A stretch of 64,000 bases of DNA from Brugia malayi (Eukaryota > Nematoda > Chromadorea > Rhabditida > Onchocercidae), in the NCBI RefSeq assembly GCF_000002995.4, contig NW_025062476.1, positions 10,600,501 through 10,664,500 on the forward strand, in the 5' to 3' direction. Under the pieces are notes generated by a model. It was not told where the DNA came from. It worked only from the letters and a program-made list of their open reading frames with translations, and made no database searches. Made by a program: the position numbers and the translations under genes. Positions 25,935-40,015 of the stretch are shown here, in pieces. Within the stretch, counting starts at the first letter, position 1. Each line of letters opens with the position of its first letter.

Positions 25935-28660
25935 CTAAAGGATTTGATAAAATATGATCTAAACAAATTTACCAAAATTTTGCTTTTTTTTTTTCATCTT
26001 TTTCATTATTTTCTTTCATTAATTTTAAATGATTAAAGGAGAAATAATATTTTAGCCAAATAAAAAAGATTTTAAAACATTAGAACATAAAAATTGCACA
26101 AATTATATTCATTAATCTTGTTCAAACATTTTCATTTTCAGTTTTTTTTTTCTTCAATCTTACAATTGTGTTAACAAAACGCTTCAATCAATTAACAGCT
26201 GCTAGCAAAAATTTTAAATATGATTAAAAGATTTTAGAATTATTATTCTGACAAATGAAACATAAAATCAAAATCCAAGAAAAAAAAATTTGTGAAAAGT
26301 TTTTATTTGAAATTATAAGCACACAAGTGTGGCATAATATTTATTTTGACAATTTAATAATTTTTTTAGAATTATGAAAAATCTGAATGAGTTCATTTAA
26401 TGATAAGTGTGATTTGAGGTCCACAATCTTTATGAAAACTTTATTCCTACCTTTCACACTTTCATCATCAAGAAATACTTCTGAAATTAATTTCAACATT
26501 GAGATATAGATGAAGCGAAATTGTCGAGCAGTTGTTTAAAATGTGTAATAGCGAGGAAAATGAGAGAGACAGTCTTTAAATTGCAATTTGAACTGCTCAT
26601 TTGTACTAAGACAAGAAAAAATGTGTTATAGAAGGATAAAATTTTCTTCGAATTTAAAATTTGTTAATTAGAATATAAAATCCAAAAATGATATATTTTC
26701 CAATTTCAGTTTTAAATTTTCAAATTAGAAAAGGAACTGATGCTTTTTCTTACATTCCTTAATTTATTTTTTGAAGAAAAAGAAAATTAAATAATTAAAC
26801 AAACAAACCAGGAACATAATCGATGTTGGTTATTAGCGCTTGATTTACACCAATTTTTTTCTTTTGTTTATTTCCAATGCTTAAAATTTATCTAAATTTA
26901 GCATAATGTCAAAAATTTTCATTTGGAAAAAATTCATTCGAGGAAATGCATGTGAAGTAGGCATTATTAATAAAAAAACAAGTAAAATTTGGAAAATAAA
27001 ATATATGAATTGAGGTATTTTATGTTAAAAAAGTTTTACAAACTTGTTGCATAGAATCAAATTCAAATTTAAAGATTCAAATTCAATAGGAACTGTTCGA
27101 TTCAGAACCTTTCACCGCACTCAGTTCAGGAAAAATTTGTCACACTGTCACATTGAAGAATTGAGGTAAATTGAGAGGAGGGAGGGAGATATGGGCTGAT
27201 TTTTGCAAGTGGATTAAAACTTGGGGCTTTTCACAAAAACAAAAAAGGTGAGAGTATGAAATATGCGATTTTTCGGTATTAAAAAGACAATTAAAACAAG
27301 TGTTAATTAATATTAATTTAATTGCTGAGATATATAAACTTGTCTGTTATAACAAATAAAATTGAAAAAGAATGCTATTTTTATCTTTGATACATGAATC
27401 ATCAACACGTGATCGTTGTACTAAAGCAAGAACGTCAAGTAGAATCATTCAGAAGTATTTGACAAGCTTAAAAATCAGTTACTGTACTATAACCAATTTA
27501 ATTAAAATGTTAAATAAACTGTTAATTTAATTAGTAAATTAATATAGGATTGTTTAAAAAAGCAATGTAATATGAGTAAAAAGAATTTTAATTTACAATT
27601 TCATAAATTTGCTAAAACTATAAATTAATTCCTTCAACACAAGAAGTTTAATGCAATATAAAGTTAAAATAACCTAACACTAAAGTTTATCATTTTAAAT
27701 ACTTCAAAAGAAAAATCCTTCTCTATTCTATCTTACAATTTGCTTTACTTCTATCTGTGACTGTGAGAAGTGAAAATCTAGCATCAAACTGAGTGAATTT
27801 GTATGGGAAGAAGAAGAGTTGAGCTAACTTATTGTTACTTTAGATAAAATACTTCTCTCACTAATCTATTCATTCACATTAATCAAATATTTTCACTTTT
27901 TCTTGCACATTACTTTAAAAAAAAAAAAAGAAAAATTTTGTAATTCATTCGACATTCTTTAGTATATGAAAAATAAGGGATGCTAAAGAAATTTCGAAAA
28001 ATTGTTAAAATTAATTATCATATAAAGTTAAGTTTTGGAAGGAAAAAAAAATGAACCACAAACATGAGCTACCATTTATTTCATTTGAGGGATGTCTAAC
28101 ATTCTATCCGATCTCTTTAAACTAACAGATCAAAGTCCAAGTTGCTGATTGAATAGAATGAAAAATGAACGATTGGTTCAACAATTTATATTACACTTTC
28201 AATTTCATGCTTTTTTCACGCTTTTAATAATATAAATATGTGAAAAAATGTCAGGAAAAAAAAATTTCCGATTATTTCTGCTATCATTAATATAGTTCAA
28301 CACTGAAAGCTAAATATTTCAAACAGATTTTAAAGAAGCTGATCAGATTGAGAAAAATATTTTAGAATTTTAGCACAGAATAATAACTTGCAGTAATTCA
28401 TCATTTCATAACGATATTATACAATTGTTTACACCATTTATCTCCTGGAGTTTATAGTTTTATGATTATTTTAGAATTACCATTAGATTAAGCAGTAAAT
28501 AATTTGGCATGCAGGTTTAAAATAGTAGACTCTTAAAAACCTGGACTTATTTCATATTTTCCCATAGAAATAAATTGTGATTAACGAGGAAACGTTTCAC
28601 TCCCACAAATCCTATACTCCAATTAAATCAAATGCATGCTTGGTGACCACCACAGAAATC

Positions 28661-28984
28661 ATGGCCAGATTCTCTTCAGTGAGAAATAAACTCGCTTATT
28701 CGTTGAATTTCTTTGGCATTCAGTTTTTGAAATTATCCTCTGTATTCATTAGTTTGAGATATTTCAGACAGAATAACCTGAGGGAACGTCGGGCAAACTC
28801 AGCGAATGGAAGGAAACGTTGTACTACAATTCGTCCAACTTCTGGCGCTTCTCATGATGCACACATGATATTTACTACCCATAAAATGTTTAATAGTAAT
28901 ACTAGTAATGATAATGGTGAAAATAATAATACCAGAAAAAAAAATAACAATGATAACAATAATAATAATTTGGTAATAATATGA
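28661..28984 (+). CDS. Coding-like open frame running into an Asn-rich repeat (weak)
   Basis: From ATG 28661 an open frame of 107 residues runs through DNA that is less A+T-rich than its surroundings. It then enters the AAT/GAT repeat, which is translated as poly-Asn. The middle segment (about residues 40-70) is Arg/Ser/Thr-rich with mixed codon use. An acceptor-like TTTCAG at about 28766 could start an exon. No family is recognised and no downstream exon could be joined, so a chance frame or untranslated exon is as likely. Confidence 0.15.
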   Translation: MARFSSVRNKLAYSLNFFGIQFLKLSSVFISLRYFRQNNLRERRANSANGRKRCTTIRPTSGASHDAHMIFTTHKMFNSNTSNDNGENNNTRKKNNNDNNNNNLVII

Positions 28985-29150
28985 TATATAATAATTTAGT
29001 AATAATTTAATAAGAACATAAAAAATAAAAAAAATAGCAATAATAATAATGATAACAATGATAATAGTAATGATAATAGCAATGATAATAACAATAATAA
29101 TATTAATGATAATGATAGCAATGATAATAATAATAATAATAATTCTTGAT
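28885..29150. repeat. AAT/GAT/AAC trinucleotide-rich repeat
   Basis: About 250 bases of interrupted AAT, GAT, AAC and AGT triplets. On the minus strand it translates to long Ile/Leu strings, which explains the hydrophobic open frames seen there. No gene is inferred. Confidence 0.85.
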
Positions 29151-30344
29151 AATAATAAATAAATAGAAAGCGAAAAGCCAACTAAAAACAACCATAAATT
29201 AAAAGAAGTAATCCTCGAAAATTCTGAAATAGATTTTGAAAATTCGTTAAAAAAAGTAAACAATGAATCCCCGAAAATGAGCAATCCTATAATTCAAAAA
29301 CAAGGAAAAAAAAAATAAGATTCGCAACAATAAAGGGAATATTACAACACAAGCAGTTATCGTAAGGCACTGTTCCATATTAATTTCATTGAGTACAACA
29401 ACCATCTTATGAAAATGTCTGCCAACTCTAGATAAAGTATTTTCGGTTACAATTTGAAAAATAAAACTTCAAAATCAACAAAGTTTACTAATGTTGATTG
29501 AGTCAAAAAACTAAGTTTTAATTTCCGCATGAGGAAGAGAACGTTACCTTACCACAAGCGAAGACAACACTCTATGAAACAACTGCAAAGTGATAATTTT
29601 GTGTCAAAATGAAAACACTGCAATAAATTCGATCTGCTGAACTTTGAGTTTTCCAAATGTATTCAAAGTTGGATCATCATAATCTTTTGTAATATAATGA
29701 AAAAGTTGAAATCGGTCCAGAAGTATTGCAATTCCTGTAGCATCTTAGAGCGTACTAAGCATTCGAATTAAGCATTGATTCGAAATGATATAAACGTAGT
29801 TAATAAAGGAACTGAATTGAACTAATAACTTTATATAACTAGATGCGTGCTGGATGCAACCTCAGGACCAAATCAAGCTTACTAAAAAAGAAATAATAGG
29901 CAAATTAAAAATCACTGTAACATTAATTATAACTGAGCATACCTGCACAATAAAAATTGATAAATCGTAAAGGCACAACGAGGGAAGGATTATGCTTCAT
30001 TTTTTTCCAAAAAATTTAGGAGTATAGAAAAGGGAGAGAGAAAAAGACAATATATGGTCTACAACCACAAGTTGAAACTTGAAAAAAAAAAACCATGTTT
30101 TTAACTGAAAAAACTTTCAAACCATTGAAAATTAATTAAGGCTTTGAGAAGTATGATAGAATGAAGTTAAGAAAAGAATAAGATTTGGACTGTGCAAAAC
30201 AAACAAGAATCGGAATGAGATAGTATACACATAATATTGTTGCTGTTTCATTGCCATTGTTATCATCATCTTTGTATATGAAGGATGGTAGTACTCTATT
30301 ATTATTAATATTGTGATTCATTGATTTAATTTTCATTTTAAGCC

Positions 30345-33300
30345 TTAAAAGCGGCGTATTCCGCTCCAAACACCAGCAGCTGCAGCTGTCGCTTGCGTAG
30401 TACCCATTGTTGGAAACTGTTCTTCGGATTGCATATCTAGCTGCCATGGTGCTCCTTTAATTTCCACCTCAACACGAGGCGGCGGTGGTGGTTGCTCCAT
30501 GACACGTGGAGGCATATACTGGCGACGTTCCTTAAATTGAATCATATGAAATTATAATGTTAAAAACTGAATCCTTCTTATTTACAAAAAATCTGACAAC
30601 AGGTATTGATGTTCGTATTTATTCCACTGATCTAAACTTAGCATGAAATCAACAACGAATGTTGTTGACAAGAGATCGCGCTAATATGGTTCCTCACCTA
30701 TGTCATTATGACGAATTTGAAAAAAAAAGTATTCTTGAAATCTATATTTCTGCACGATAAAATCTTAGCTTCACATTATAATATCAGATTAAATTTCAGC
30801 TTACTAAAAAAAAAAATGAAAAAAAAAAAATTTCATGATTTGACAAATTAGTTGTGTTTGCTGCTATTTAGTAGCTCACGCTAAAAACAAAAAACGCAAT
30901 ATTCAACAATTTTTCATAAAACTGAAATCTGAAAAACCTGCAAAAATTCTTCTTCTTCTCGACGCAGTTGCTCAATACAATCGTATACCGCATCTTCATC
31001 TTTGCCTGCAATCACAACCAAATTCGGATCTGGATCGGTGCTCCTTGGCAAACGAATTTCCACTTTAAACTCATCCATCACCTGAATCATCTCATTAATA
31101 TATCTTTGTGGAAAAAATTTCCTTTTAAATAAGCTTTATAACAAACCAGTTTGTTTAAAAGTTCCACATTTCCTAATGGTTTGAAAAATTATCTAATATT
31201 TGGTAAAATAACAATCAAAAGAAACCAAAATTACTGTGGTTACTTTTAACTCTCAAGGATTTTCGTATTATAAGCTTAATAAAAGCTTATAATACGAAAA
31301 TGCTGTAGTTTTTCTTCGACATCTTTAAAAACCAATAATTTTTTTACAAACAGTTCTGGACTTTTGTACTTTGAACACAAACATTTTCAGCTCATATCAT
31401 TACCTTTTTCAGATTACGACCTTTCTGGCCTATTAAACGAGGATGGAAAGTGGCATCAAGAAAAATTTCTTGAGTAAAAAGAGATTGTACTTCACCAATC
31501 ATCGCTTCCATCTCTTCTTTACATGCATTACAGTTTGCCTCATAGCCTAAAATTAACAGTATTTGAAATCCGCTAAAACTTTTTTCTCAGCCTGAACTTT
31601 AAATTTTAAAACACACTTTTTTCAAAAATGGAGCCAGAAATAAATTACTGATTGAGAGAAATTACCAGTAAGAGTAATTGTGTCCGGTGGATCGTTGCCG
31701 GATCGAGGAAAAGCAATTAAAACATCATGTTTAGCACGCAATTCGTTTACAACTTTGCCACGTGGACCAATAAGACGAACATGGTACTCTGACGGGACAT
31801 CAAATGTAAGCTTGAAGGAGCGCAAACGCTAAAATTTAAAAAAGTTGCTCAAAATCTGAGAATCATCAAGATGCGAAATACCCAAAGCGCCGAAAAAAAA
31901 AATTATATGCATGAAAATCATCTATTTAAAAAAATTTTCGGATAAATTAAAATGTTTATTTCCGCACCTTCACACTGGATGAGAGAAACTAACTTTCACG
32001 AATCTTAATCTTATGTACAACAGAGAAATGATTAATAAAAAATAATTAAATAGTAAGAAATAAATAGTACCCGAATTTCCGCTGCTTCTTCAAATTCACC
32101 AACACGCTTCAAAATATCAGCCACGGCAGATTCGACATTGTCGGCTGTTCCAGTTACCACTATTTCATCTAAATGTGTATCTTCTGGTGGTATAGAAATA
32201 TTGACATCATGTGCTTGCATTAAAGAACGTATTGTTTCACCACTTCTACCGATGAGAAAACGATGATGTTCGAATGCAACGTTCACCTAAATTCGTATTA
32301 TACCCAGCATGGCTATAAAAAAAAAGAACATTAAAACAATAAAATGATTATGAAAACTTGAAAACTGAAATATTATCATCCTCCTCATAAGCAATAAATT
32401 ATTAATTATATGATGGGCAAGATCAAAAGCGATATGCCTAATATTAACCGAAACTTTCAGAAGTAAATAATATAGCCCTAAAACTGACTGTTTTGGTGAC
32501 AGGTATTAAAGCTTTAAGCGCTTCAGCGGCTTCTTTACAGCGTGTATCGCGTCCACTAATAGTGATAGTATCAAGTAGTGATGGTCCATCATCCATATTT
32601 TTTTCATTTTCATTTTGGGCGTTTTCTATAAAAAAAAAAAGAAAAAAAAAAATTATCAAAAGGATAAACAGAATGTAATAAAAGGAGTGAAATCAAATAA
32701 AGCTATTTTTTGCCAAAATAAACATAACTCGCAGAAGAACGATTTAGTGATTAGTAATAAAAATAACTCTCAGCTTTTACCATAAAAAACTTAAGTTGCG
32801 GACTGGTTTAGGACCAACCGCAAGCTAATACCCATGATAATGCTTTTTCATAAGTTTTTTTTTTCGCGCATTTCACAAAATAAATTAATCCTTTTGAGAA
32901 CAGTGAATTTAAGATTAAATAAGCAAATTCAGTATGAAAATGAATTAAAACTTCACAAAAAAATCTGTGACGCTACCTCGAAGTCTTCGATCCGGAAATT
33001 TAATTTGAACATTATACTTCAACTGAAGCTCTTGGATTTTCTGCCCACGATTTGAAAGCAGTGTACGATGGTATTCACCTGGGATCTCGACCTTCAAAGA
33101 TATCTGTGACTCCTGCAACGAAAGGAAAATTACTACACAATATCAAGCTTAAATAATTATTAAGATTTAGTAGGGCTACAAAAAAAAAAATGAATGGATA
33201 GAGGTAATAGATGAGTCACCGCACAATTTTAAGACAAAATGCAGAACATACAAGGAAAGGAAAACAAGATCTCCTCGAAAACAGGACACACTCAATCGAT

Positions 33301-36300
33301 TTTATGCAGCACAATAAATACAGTTTTAACGATCTTTCTGTTACGAAATATTTAATGGAGCTTCAACTAACCAAGTCTTCTACAATTTCTTCAATCCTAG
33401 CTTTTGCGCACTCCACACATTGTTTACTTCCTTTTAGTGTCACCCTGCTATCATTTGTACCAGCACGAGGAAATGAAATGATTACTCCGCCATTCTGATC
33501 CTGGATTTCACGTAGTACTGCGGCACCGCGAATAACAAAATGCCGATGATGTTTGGGGTCAACCTCCATTTTGGCTTCAATATTTTCATTCTGGAAGAAA
33601 CTTTCAATAAAAACTTCCCGATAATCTTTTGAAATGAAATATAATGAAAATTAATTTCTAGAATTTATTAATATAACACAATGAAATTTCTGACATGTTA
33701 ACCTTAGTTGTCTTACGCAGTGGGACATATAAGAAATATAAAGTAGTTTCAAGCATTAGAATTAATACATTGCCAAACGTCTGTTGAATAAAACTGGACA
33801 ATTTGGAACGCCCACAATCAAACCACCTGGTGAATTTAGAGCTGTTTAACATGGTTGATATTATTATCTTATTGAAATAATTGTAGTCCGTCCAACTTGC
33901 ATCAAATCCATTATCCTCGGGTGCTACAATTCCTACTCGAAAATAAGAAATTTGTTTCACAGTAATGCAATTCATTACTGTAAATTCATTGAACTAAAAT
34001 TATTTTTTCATCACAAAAACGAAAATGTGTATCGAACAAAATATAGGAAGAAAAAGCCTCTTACCAGTTCCGTTATCATAGCTGCAAGCTGTTTCTTCAC
34101 TTCTGTCACATCTTCTCTTTTTCCAACAAGATGAATAATATCTTTATCGGTGTCAGTATCGCGTGGAAATAATATACGAACGTCTGGATACATTTCACGG
34201 ATCTAAACACGACATCATTATTAATTCATAACGATTTTCATATAATACTAATAATCTTGTACTGATAGCTCTCAACTCAATAATTTCCAAAATTGCAATT
34301 ATGCATTTTCATTTATACAAACAGTTATTGTTAGATTATCGAATCATCTGCTGATTTATCCAATAAGATTAACTGCATTGTTGAGATGTTAAAATAGAAA
34401 CAGAATTTATTTAGAGATAAGAGTACTACTGTAGAGAACGTAAATTTAGTCATTCTTGTGTACAAACTTATTATTGCAATCGCATTTGAAACGAAACCTT
34501 TTTGATTCGTGAACCACCTCTTCCAATGATAAATCTATGGAATTCGGGCTTTGCTGAGACGGAATCTTCAAAACTCGAAAGTTCTCGATCTTTTGCTAAA
34601 GCCATCAGCATTTTTTCGGCACAGGCAACATCATCCTTAGGACCACGAATGCTGACCTACAATAAGAAATAGAGAATACTTGTAAATAAAAGTGAATCAC
34701 TATAAGGTAGCTCCAAGCTACTACAAAGACAAGTTTATATGAAAAGGTTCGAGTTTAGTCTATCGGAATTAAACAAGCATTAAAAAATTTCATGTTCTCC
34801 ACATGAAAAACATGCAAGTTCCAGGAAATGTCATCAAAATTTAGTATACGATAAAAAGACAAAAAATTGTAAAGCGCAAAATAATGGTATGAAAACCTTA
34901 TCCGAAGTAATCTTTTCTGGTGGAAATTTGATATGTACACCACCACATTCATCCTGTATGTTAAGTATAAGTCGACGACCTCCACCAAGAAGACGAGAAT
35001 GAATTTTTTGAGGAATATTTACTTCCACTGTTATAATATTAGCCTCAAATAATATTATGAATTAATTTATCTATATAATTCTTTTATTAACCAACGATTA
35101 AAAGAACAATTATTTGGATCTCTTTCATTTTTTGAGTTTCATTCGAAACTTTGACTTATAACTAACGACTAACCGAAAATAAATTTGAACGCATCATTAG
35201 AAAAACTGATTACTGCAGTCCTAAGTATACACTCAATGTAAAGAATGTAAAACACAATCAAATTTTAATTATATCCAACCTTACCAATTCGTTTTGAATT
35301 TTGGTTAATTGTTCAACAGCTTTTTCCACATTTGCTTTCTTTCCCGTAACTGTAATTTTATCTTCGCCGCTTTCACCACCGGGCAAGTCGATTCTTGTTT
35401 GAGTTTCTTCACGGATTTTCCTAATGTTAGCACCACCCTTACCGATGATATGTTTGTGAAATTCTTTGAAAATAGGAACTGTCATTTGGAAATTACTTTC
35501 CAGCTAAAATATAACAAACTTCACTTTCCCCATTCTAAAAAATCATGATCGTTAGAAAAAACTGGATCTAAATTAGGACTTAAAATAATTACAACATTCA
35601 AAATAATGGAAGAAAAAAGTGACAGAAATCCAATTAGGATTAAATAATACTTACTAGCTCCTTGTTCATCGCAGTCAACTGCTTGTAAGCTTTATCAACT
35701 TCAACTCTGTCACCCCTCAGGTTAACAATGTCTGACTTTTTTCCAGGATCTGGAAATGAGAAAATAACCGATGGAAACTGTTCACGAAGTTTCTGCACAG
35801 TTTCACCTTTGGCACCAATTAATTGTTTATGAAAACGTTGTTCAATAAGTATGTCGCGAGTTTTTTCGTTCTCCTGGAAAAAGGAATGAAAGTTGCTAGA
35901 AATATCGCATTAACCACAACTACAGAAAGTAAAGATTATTTATGAAATTCTAAAATCCCATGAGCCATAAATATAGTTTCTCTCTTCGCTGTAATCGATA
36001 TATTCTTTATAACAGCATTACTTTCCTTTGTATATTATCGGTTTCAATGAGTAGGAAATAAGCATAGCTATCATATATTCAAAAATATAAAATCAATTTA
36101 TCAGTCGGAAATGACATTCAGAATACAAAATAAAGCTGTCAAACATACGATTCTCTTGACGATTTCGGCTATTTCTTCGATTGCTTTCTTCACACCTTTC
36201 TTATTACCTTCGACTTTAATTTCATCCGAATTTGTTTGTTCATTCGGAATAGTTATCTGGACCCCAGTTTCATCCTTGATTTTGGAAACTGAAGTAAAAT

Positions 36301-39300
36301 GTTTAATAATCAAAAAATTTTTCCAGAAAAGTGAAAAAAGAGGAAATATCAATATTCTAGAGTATAAAATTTAAATAATCTTCATGTTCATCAAAGTTCC
36401 AAAATAATGAAAAAAATTCCCATCTTTACGTAGAAGCACTGAATATATTGTAAAAAGTTTGCAGTTTAATCAAATGTCAGCGAACAAGAGATAATGAATA
36501 ATTTGACTATGATTTGAACTGACCATGAAGCTACCATGTGGAATGGACATGATACAAACATTAAGATATTTCGTGTCATTTCAGTGTGCGTTAACTCTTA
36601 GGCAAAAAAATAAATGAGAGGAATCAAGAGAAAAAAGACCAACTCAGAGCTCCTCCTCTTCCAATAACATGACGATGAAGTGATGGGCTGACTCTGATGG
36701 TTTCTGAAGACATTTCTTCGGTCAGACGCTTGATTTCGCAAAGTAAGGACATATGCGCCTTCTTTACTTCTTCCGGTGCACCTTCCAAATAAATTAAACC
36801 ATCCTGTTCAAATCCAATTTGAACTTTATCCTTGTTTGGAACTAAAGTCTGAAAAGTCGAAAATAAAATAACGAAATATAAGTTTTATTCAAATCTAACG
36901 AGATTTCTCAATTCCTCAAATTCTAGACATATAAACTGATTCGAAAGGCATAAAAAAGCTTTCTGTTCTCTAAAATCTTGTTCATATTTACAGTTGTCAA
37001 AAAATAAACTACTAATGAAGAAAAAAATAATATGTAAAAAAATCTTCGAGAACAACTGAATGAAATACGTGAACTGGTAACATATTAATTGAAAATGATA
37101 CCTCTAGAGTCATTCCTTTTGGACCGATGAGAAATTTGTGCATCCACGATTCACAAGTGATCTCTGCCGTGATAACACTACTTGCTTTAGCATAAACCAT
37201 TGCCAATGCTTCGCCTAATTTTGCTGGATCACCACGTAAAGTTATAGTGTCGGAGTCTTCCTCTTCTGGAGGCACTTCGACACTTACACCTGTTAACTTC
37301 AGTATTTCAGCTAGCCCACGTCTCTGCGGTCCAATAATATAACGATGTTGCGCGCGTGCTACCTGAAGCTAATGAAGTAAACATTTTCCAGCTAGATTAT
37401 CACAATATTCAACTCGGAAAACGTCGCAAAATAAAAACAAATCTTAATGCGCTGCAGTTAAATACATCAACAAAACTTTAAAATAGCTGAAAAACATAAC
37501 ATATAGTTAGCTGGCTAATTTATACTAGAACAAATTTAGATTCAGAAATTAGAAAGTAAAACTAAAGAACACAAATTTCGCCTGATATTGAGAAAGATAG
37601 AATCCCAATTTCTAGTATGAATATATAATTTTCTTTGAAGTACTGCATCCCCTAATGATGAAATGATCAAAGGTCTAGTAAGGAAAAAAAAAAAAAACCT
37701 GAAAGTAGTTACCTCACATGTTACTGGTTTCGCTATTGTTTTCATGTTCTCATATATTTGGCGAACAGCCGCAGCGGCACAATGAACACCCTCCTTCTCA
37801 CCAGTAATGACAATTACTTCACTTGATGCAGTTGGTGGTGGGATATTAATTTTGGCACCTGTTTTAGAAGCTAATTCATCAATCGTTTCATTGAATGGCC
37901 CACGGATAAACGGATAATAGACGCGTGGTATCATTAAATGTTCCTGCGCTAACTTCGACTAAAAAAAATTTTTTTTTTCCAAAATATTTCTGAAAGTGGA
38001 GAAAAAATATAGTAAAACTACCAATAAAATATAATGATTTATGCACGTATGAAGCTGCAAGTCTCGATACACTTAATGTCAAAGTAATTCTATGCTTAAT
38101 AGTTGTAACGATTTCTTACAGTTATCTAAGGCCAGCGTTAATGCAGCAAAATCATAATGATGGAAATGATAACAATAAGAATAATGACAAGAATAGTAGT
38201 AATAGTAGAAATGGTAATAATAACAATAATAATGATTAATAATGAAATTTATTAGTATTAAATAACAATTAGAAAAAAAATTTTTTTTTAATTTTATTAT
38301 TATTAATATAAATTAATAGCAACAATAATCAAACAATAAATAATAATGATAACAAAAATAAATAATTAGCGTCAAATCTTACCTGTTTATCGCTTACGAG
38401 TTGAATTTCATGCACTGCTTTTTCGATACCGTCACGTGGACCAATTATTTTGATGATATCACTCGGTGAATCACGGCCTGGTACCATTATCCGACAATCC
38501 GTATCTTGCTCCAGTTGTCGCAACTTGATACCTTCTCTCCCTAGAGCAAAAAGAATAAAAATTAATTAATAAATACTCAAATAAAACGAGTAATACTACT
38601 AATTAACAAAGCTATTTCGAACACACCAATTAAAACACGATGGTGTTCTTTCGGTATTGCAATTTCACGAGCCGCCTGGGTCTTTAGCCTGCGTGCAATA
38701 TGTGAGCGTGCTTCTTCAACCCGTTGACGCTTCCCAGTGATTAGAAGTGTTAAAGAATGATCTTTAGCTTCACAAATTTCAATCTGTGTACCAGTGGCTA
38801 TAGCTATTTCGTTACATTTTTGCTGTTCTTCATTAGTATTGCCGAAATTTTTACTACCAGTTCTTGAAGCACGTTCATCGCCAGAGAGATGGTAAACCTG
38901 TAAAACATCTAAATTGTAACTTTTATGAAAACCAAACAATATCTTAATCTGGAATACGTAGAACACCGGTTATTTTCATATAGAGAGGGCAAGGGTTACC
39001 GCAATAAACTATATCGCAAGGTCTCAGAAAGCAACACATTGTGTTTTTCCACTTTATTTGCAACTAGTAACATGCATTTCATTTTTGCAATAACAACTAT
39101 TGCTATTTCCACGACGCAATTTGATAATAAGACATATCAGTATATGTTTTATAAGTAAAAAAGAAAAAAAAAACACAATGAAACTTTTTCTTTCAATATT
39201 CCCTCCCCCCCTCCCTTGTATCCTACCCAATTTAAATTCAGAAGACATGAAATGGGACAAGGGAATGATATGTATTATCACAAAAACAAGAAACTACCTG

Positions 39301-40015
39301 TGTAGTTCTCTCAGAACGAACAGCGGGAGGTTTATTCCATACACCACCAAGTAACTGTGAAGCACATGCATTTGGTTTGTCCGGTAGTTCCGGAAAATCC
39401 GTGCTGTAATCAAGAACACTGACACCCGTTTCGGAATAATTTATTCCACTTGCCCCTGCAGTACTACCATTCTGCAACACTGTGTGATGACGTTCAGCAC
39501 CTGGCGCCAGATTTAGTGATCCTAAAAATTCTAAATAGAGAACTGAAAACTGTGAAATTAGAAAAGTAATTATTATTACTAAAACAATAAATCAGACTGT
39601 CGATAATGAAAGTAGTCCAAATTATTGGCATTAATGCTCTCCAACGCACCTAGATTGTTCTGGTTTCCATAAGTATAGTAGAACTAAACTACACAACTAA
39701 ATTACAGTCCTGCATTGATATCTGCTTGGGCTTCTCAAAACCAATTCTGTCATATAAAACAACAGAATTTTTAAGGATATTGTCAATCAACAAAATCAAT
39801 TGTGAACAATAAGTAACATGTTACTGCTTTTCAGAGAAATTCTACAAACGACAGCACAAAATAAGAGTGTTAAACAAGAAAGAAAATGCTAATAAATCCA
39901 AAAAATAAAGAATCATTAAAGTCAATCAACCCCAATAAAAAAAATACCAACCTTCATTCGCTATATCAGATGTTTCAATGGATTTTTCTTGCTCATAATT
40001 TACAACCTTTTCCAT
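30345..40015 (-). CDS. Vigilin, multi-KH-domain RNA-binding protein
   Basis: The HDLBP/vigilin orthologue (vgln-1 type). 21 exons: 40015-39952, 39530-39298, 38897-38627, 38540-38383, 37958-37713, 37362-37102, 36848-36644, 36288-36149, 35873-35655, 35503-35285, 35043-34897, 34656-34498, 34202-34065, 33590-33372, 33112-32977, 32625-32489, 32286-32071, 31828-31666, 31546-31404, 31081-30938 and 30530-30345. They total 3,804 bases, or 1,267 residues, against about 1,268 in human. About 15 KH units follow a Ser-rich N-terminus. Many keep the GxxG loop (LIGREG, VIGRGG, LIGAKG, IIGKGG, IIGRGG, LIGRSG, LIGPRG, LIGQKG); others are degenerate (IRGPFN, VIRGAA, LLSNRG, first unit). The C-terminus is Pro-rich then EEQFPTMG and ends GIRRF. 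Vigilin binds RNA at polysomes and the ER and affects translation and lipoprotein biology. The exon starting 35043 needs the weak acceptor TTTGAG, supported by the vigilin-typical ANI.VEV.IP junction. ATG 40015 has A at -3 and G at +4. Confidence 0.95.
31259..31301. repeat. Perfect hairpin, 19-base arms and 5-base loop, in a vigilin intron
   Basis: 31259-31277 and 31283-31301 are exact reverse complements around AATAA; the arm contains CGTATTATAAGCTT. It lies in the intron between exons ending at 31404 and starting at 31081. It may be a small palindrome or a remnant of a miniature element; no function is claimed. Confidence 0.85.
38145..38350. repeat. AAT/AGT/AAC trinucleotide-rich tract in a vigilin intron
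   Basis: Interrupted AATAAT, AGTAGT and AACAAT triplets on the plus strand, within the vigilin intron between exons at 38383 and 37958. Similar in kind to the tract at 28885-29150. No coding content. Confidence 0.7.

Larger units (their letters stand above)
25935..30344. other. Region between the phosphoesterase and vigilin genes
   Basis: Presumed promoter and 5' end of the minus-strand phosphoesterase gene plus the 3' flank of vigilin. Mostly non-coding A+T-rich DNA. A GAGGGAGGGAGA tract occurs at about 27175-27189, and a slightly G+C-richer block at about 28600-28870 precedes a trinucleotide repeat. No homology-supported exon was found. The missing first exon of the phosphoesterase probably lies here. 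Confidence 0.5.

Noticed and set aside
28799..29284. Ile/Leu-rich minus-strand open frames
   Set aside because: They are the translation of the AAT/GAT trinucleotide repeat.
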